A stretch of 64,000 nucleotides of DNA from Neelides folsomi (Eukaryota > Arthropoda > Collembola > Neelipleona > Neelidae), in NCBI GenBank assembly GCA_034687125.1, contig JAQGBZ010000113.1, positions 62,001 to 126,000 on the forward strand, written 5' to 3'. Positions 61,379 through 64,000 of this stretch are shown here, in pieces (the stretch's first letter is position 1; every line of letters begins with the position of its first letter). Made by a program: the position numbers and the translations under genes. The notes below the pieces were generated by a model. The model was not told where the DNA came from, made no database searches, and saw only the letters and a list, made by a program, of their open reading frames with translations.

Positions 61379-63250
61379 TTAAGTGTAGGTGTATTTCCCG
61401 TAATTGCTGAGCGGATTCGGCTTCGTGAGAATGCCCAATTCTTCCTCTGTGGTGATGTAGGCAAAGGCCACCCAAAGGAAGTAAATGAGGATGAAGAAGT
61501 CAAAGGTGAGGACCCAGAGATGGAATCGAAATGGAAATCCGCCCCACTTCCAATTACTATCACCTTGTGAGAGCAAGATAAGGATGGACACGAACAAACA
61601 GAAGATCACAAGGAACGTGATGAGGATCCAACGTTTCGCCAATAAGTTGTCCTTCAAATTTAGTTTTAATTACTTTTCTTACATTCAATTATTCACGCCC
61701 TCCTTCCAAACTCTAATTGGGACTCTAAAGATATATGTAGGTATGTTATTATTATGAAACTTGAGAATTCCGTAAGTTTATAACGAGCAAGTACAATGTA
61801 TTGTATTTGTATGTAAAATATTTACGCATCGGTAAATATTTGCCTGAACATTTTAAAATAATAAAGTAGGTATGTATAATATACTTAATATACAGATATA
61901 TAGCATCTGTATATTAAGCGTTTTATAATGTTGATCTGGAAGAACATTGTTGGACAATAGCAATATATTATGTACATGTATATATAATAAATGGTAACAT
62001 TAAGTACATATACTGATGGAGCACATTGCTATTTGTGATTTTAGACAAAGACGTTGAGAATAAAAGGATTTTAACTTTTTGTGGGTTCTAGGAAACGTTG
62101 GAATTTAAGTGTTTTAAAATGCAAGTCATGTTTCTAATTTTGTATCCGAATGTTAGCGAACATCAAAAATGCATGAGACTCTAAGGGAGCATGTGAAATG
62201 GAGAATGGGGAAATATGTAATGAAGTGAAGTAAGTTGTAAATAACAAATGGATTTCAACCTTTGGCCTTCCACCGTTTAGTGACGCAAGGAGAGTGATTG
62301 CCGATACGAGTTGGAAAGAAGCTCCGGCGAGACCGATGAATCCGCAACTCCAACATACTTTCTCAATCTCTTCCAAATCGGGGAGGTCCCAGTCCCAAGT
62401 GATGAAAAAATACTCGAACAAACTCCCGAGGACGTAGAGATACTCCGGGCTACAATAATAAATATTCATTTCAATTACAATTTCCTAATCCCTTCATTTC
62501 ACAATCCAACAACTCCAATTGAATATTTTCTCTTTATTTATTAAACATCCGATTAATCGACTCAAAGGATGAAAAATATAAAATAATCAAAGATGGTCAG
62601 CGTACTTGTTAGAAAAATAAGGGTTGAGCGAGAGGAAAGAAGATGACGTGATATTTCCAGCTTGGATGGCTCTATAGTCTTGTAACAGAATTTTCCCGTA
62701 TGTAATTACTCTTGACCTCATGCCAGTGTTCATTTTTTCTCGAAAGGAACGATATTCGTCTCGAACTGGGACGTCGTGGAGATCTGCACCCGTTTTGATC
62801 ATCCAGCCTTGAAGAATGACAACGAGGATCGCCAAGCCCTGATTTTATCCAAAAAAAATAATGAAATCACAGATTATAAAATGTAATAATATAATACAAT
62901 AATAACTATCTACAATAGTTGTAATGAATAAATTAACTATAAACTATTATACTTATAAAAAAGATTTGTAAAAAAGGGGCAGTTTTTTTTATTATTTAAA
63001 ACCAATTTAAAATTTTTGATATGCATTGAATCAAATTATAAATTATTAATCGAACATTGAATATTAATAATCTACGGCTCTGAGCTGCAACTTTCACTGA
63101 AAAATATGCGTAAACCCCCGCGGGTGGGTACAAAACATGCGGCACAGAGAGTCGTTATAATGTGAACAATGTAAATATACTTACCATGGAGGCCGTGGCG
63201 GCGATCCTGATTGCGATGTGAATTGAGCAGCAACATGGGTTCGGAATCAT
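61379..63250 (-). CDS. Unrecognised four-pass membrane protein
   Basis: Exons 63250-63185, 62838-62606, 62449-62260 and 61651-61379; 253 residues with matching phases. Hydrophobic segments: TM1 about 16-35, split by the first intron (IRIAATASM, GLAILVVIL); TM2 about 140-160 (FIGLAGASFQLVSAITLLAS); TM3 about 170-190 (ILITFLVIFCLFVSILILL); TM4 about 207-230 (WVLTFDFFILIYFLWVAFAY). A loop of about 100 residues between TM1 and TM2 is polar and carries one Asn-glycosylation site (GNITS). The N-terminus begins with a CCC cluster, a possible acylation site. The tail KPNPLSNYGKYTYT is probably cytosolic. It lacks the CCG motif of tetraspanins. No family recognised. Confidence 0.8.
61884..61918. repeat. 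Perfect stem-loop, 14-bp arms, 7-nt loop
   Basis: cttaatatacagat (61884-61897) pairs with atctgtatattaag (61905-61918). It lies in the 3' intron of the four-pass membrane gene. Confidence 0.7.
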
Positions 63251-64000
63251 TGGCAGGTTCACATGAGGATTTGACCCAATTCTTTCACCGACACTCTCCA
63301 GCCAAAAAGAAGAAGGCGGAAGTGGGGCAAATTCGACGATCAAACTGCGCAGATCCCCCTCAATATTGCATAACATACTGGGGAAAGGACGGCTTCATCT
63401 CGATCTCAAACTCCTTTTCATTCCGAGAAGAAAGTCCAAATTATGAGGATCATCAGGTCATAAAACGAATCTCCCCACCACTTTCCCTTCCACATAATCA
63501 CTCAATGAGCTCAATAATGGCAATAATCCCACATTGTTAACTTATTTTACCAATATGGCTCAAAACGAACGTATGATGCAAACATTGGTGGTTAATTGTT
63601 CATAATATCTTCAATATTGTGTAAATCTGATGAAGATTAAAGATACATATTTAAGTATAATTATTAACTTGTGCACTAAAGAGTATTTTCATCAAATTAA
63701 TTGTAAATTGAAATTATTCGGATCTACCAATTGTTCAGATCTTGGTATATAAATCTCATTATCGATTTTTATTCAAATTATCAAATCTTTGTCTTTCTTT
63801 GTATTGCAGCCTTACACATTATAATGCATAGTTTAGGTATAAATGAAGGTGTATTTATTTAATAAAAGATAAATAACCTATACCTCTTTTAATATTTATT
63901 TCTTTACCTTAGTACTTACAGTATAATACATGTATATACACCACAATCACATACAATTAATAACATAACAATGCTATTGTTTTATCCTTCTATATAAATT
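63251..64000. other. Upstream of the four-pass gene; nothing coding seen
   Basis: 63251-63540 is moderately GC-rich and likely promoter/5' UTR of the minus-strand gene. The rest is AT-rich. Plus-strand open frame at 63211-63540 has no splice context or similarity. Confidence 0.5.

Noticed and set aside
1-64000. tRNA, rRNA, CRISPR, retroviral or Polinton-like elements, known miRNAs
   Set aside because: By-eye scan for tRNA A/B boxes, repeat-spacer arrays, reverse transcriptase or capsid-like motifs, long terminal repeats and common conserved miRNA seeds found nothing supportable. A tRNAscan-SE, RepeatMasker or miRBase search could change this.

Overview
This window looks like nuclear DNA of an invertebrate animal, most likely an arthropod. 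It is AT-rich. Its genes carry many GT-AG introns, mostly 50-300 nt with a few kilobase-scale ones, and encode animal-specific proteins: Rab23, heparan sulfate 2-O-sulfotransferase, protein O-fucosyltransferase 1, a glutamate transporter, a neprilysin-like M13 peptidase and a ZMYM/woc-type zinc-finger protein. I cannot fix the order or species from sequence alone. There is no operon, CRISPR array, rRNA or recognisable tRNA, and I saw no retroviral or other virus-like element.

Layout: 693-6762 (+) holds the last three coding exons of Rab23. 8114-9827 (-) is GHITM/TMBIM5, a mitochondrial BAX-inhibitor-1 family protein. 14214-16147 (+) is an SLC1 glutamate transporter. 18354-21927 (-) is an unnamed WW-domain protein with three CUE-like motifs. 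It is divergent, across about 365 bp, from Hs2st at 22293-23853 (+). 25720-28382 (+) is a conserved-looking protein I cannot name. 31117-35720 (+) is a complete 15-exon M13 metallopeptidase. It is convergent with a SMYD4-like MYND protein at 36477-38640 (-), whose SET half is degenerate and short. 39225-41173 (-) is Pofut1. 42109-43040 (+) is a small Cys-rich secreted or anchored protein. 43680-45448 is a decayed Tc1/mariner element with long, almost identical terminal inverted repeats. 46539-51679 (+) is a 15-exon ZMYM protein with seven MYM fingers and a Crypton-derived C-terminal domain. 52356-55484 holds two secreted-protein genes (-) and one small uncertain gene (+). 55485-61378 is a long AT-rich stretch with only small repeats and palindromes. 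61379-63250 (-) is an unrecognised four-pass membrane protein.

The exon structures were assembled by hand from splice signals, reading-phase agreement at every junction, and protein family similarity. All joined lengths are multiples of three. Several genes belong to extracellular signalling or the secretory route (Rab23 in Hedgehog/cilium control, Hs2st in heparan sulfate, Pofut1 in Notch, the M13 peptidase in peptide turnover), but nothing shows they form a functional cluster; this reads as an ordinary gene-dense animal region. The most unusual items are the WW/CUE/KGPN-repeat protein, the SMYD4-like protein with a lost SET core, a GC-AG intron exactly behind the zinc-binding exon of the M13 gene, the mariner whose ends are far better preserved than its gene, and several perfect long inverted repeats.
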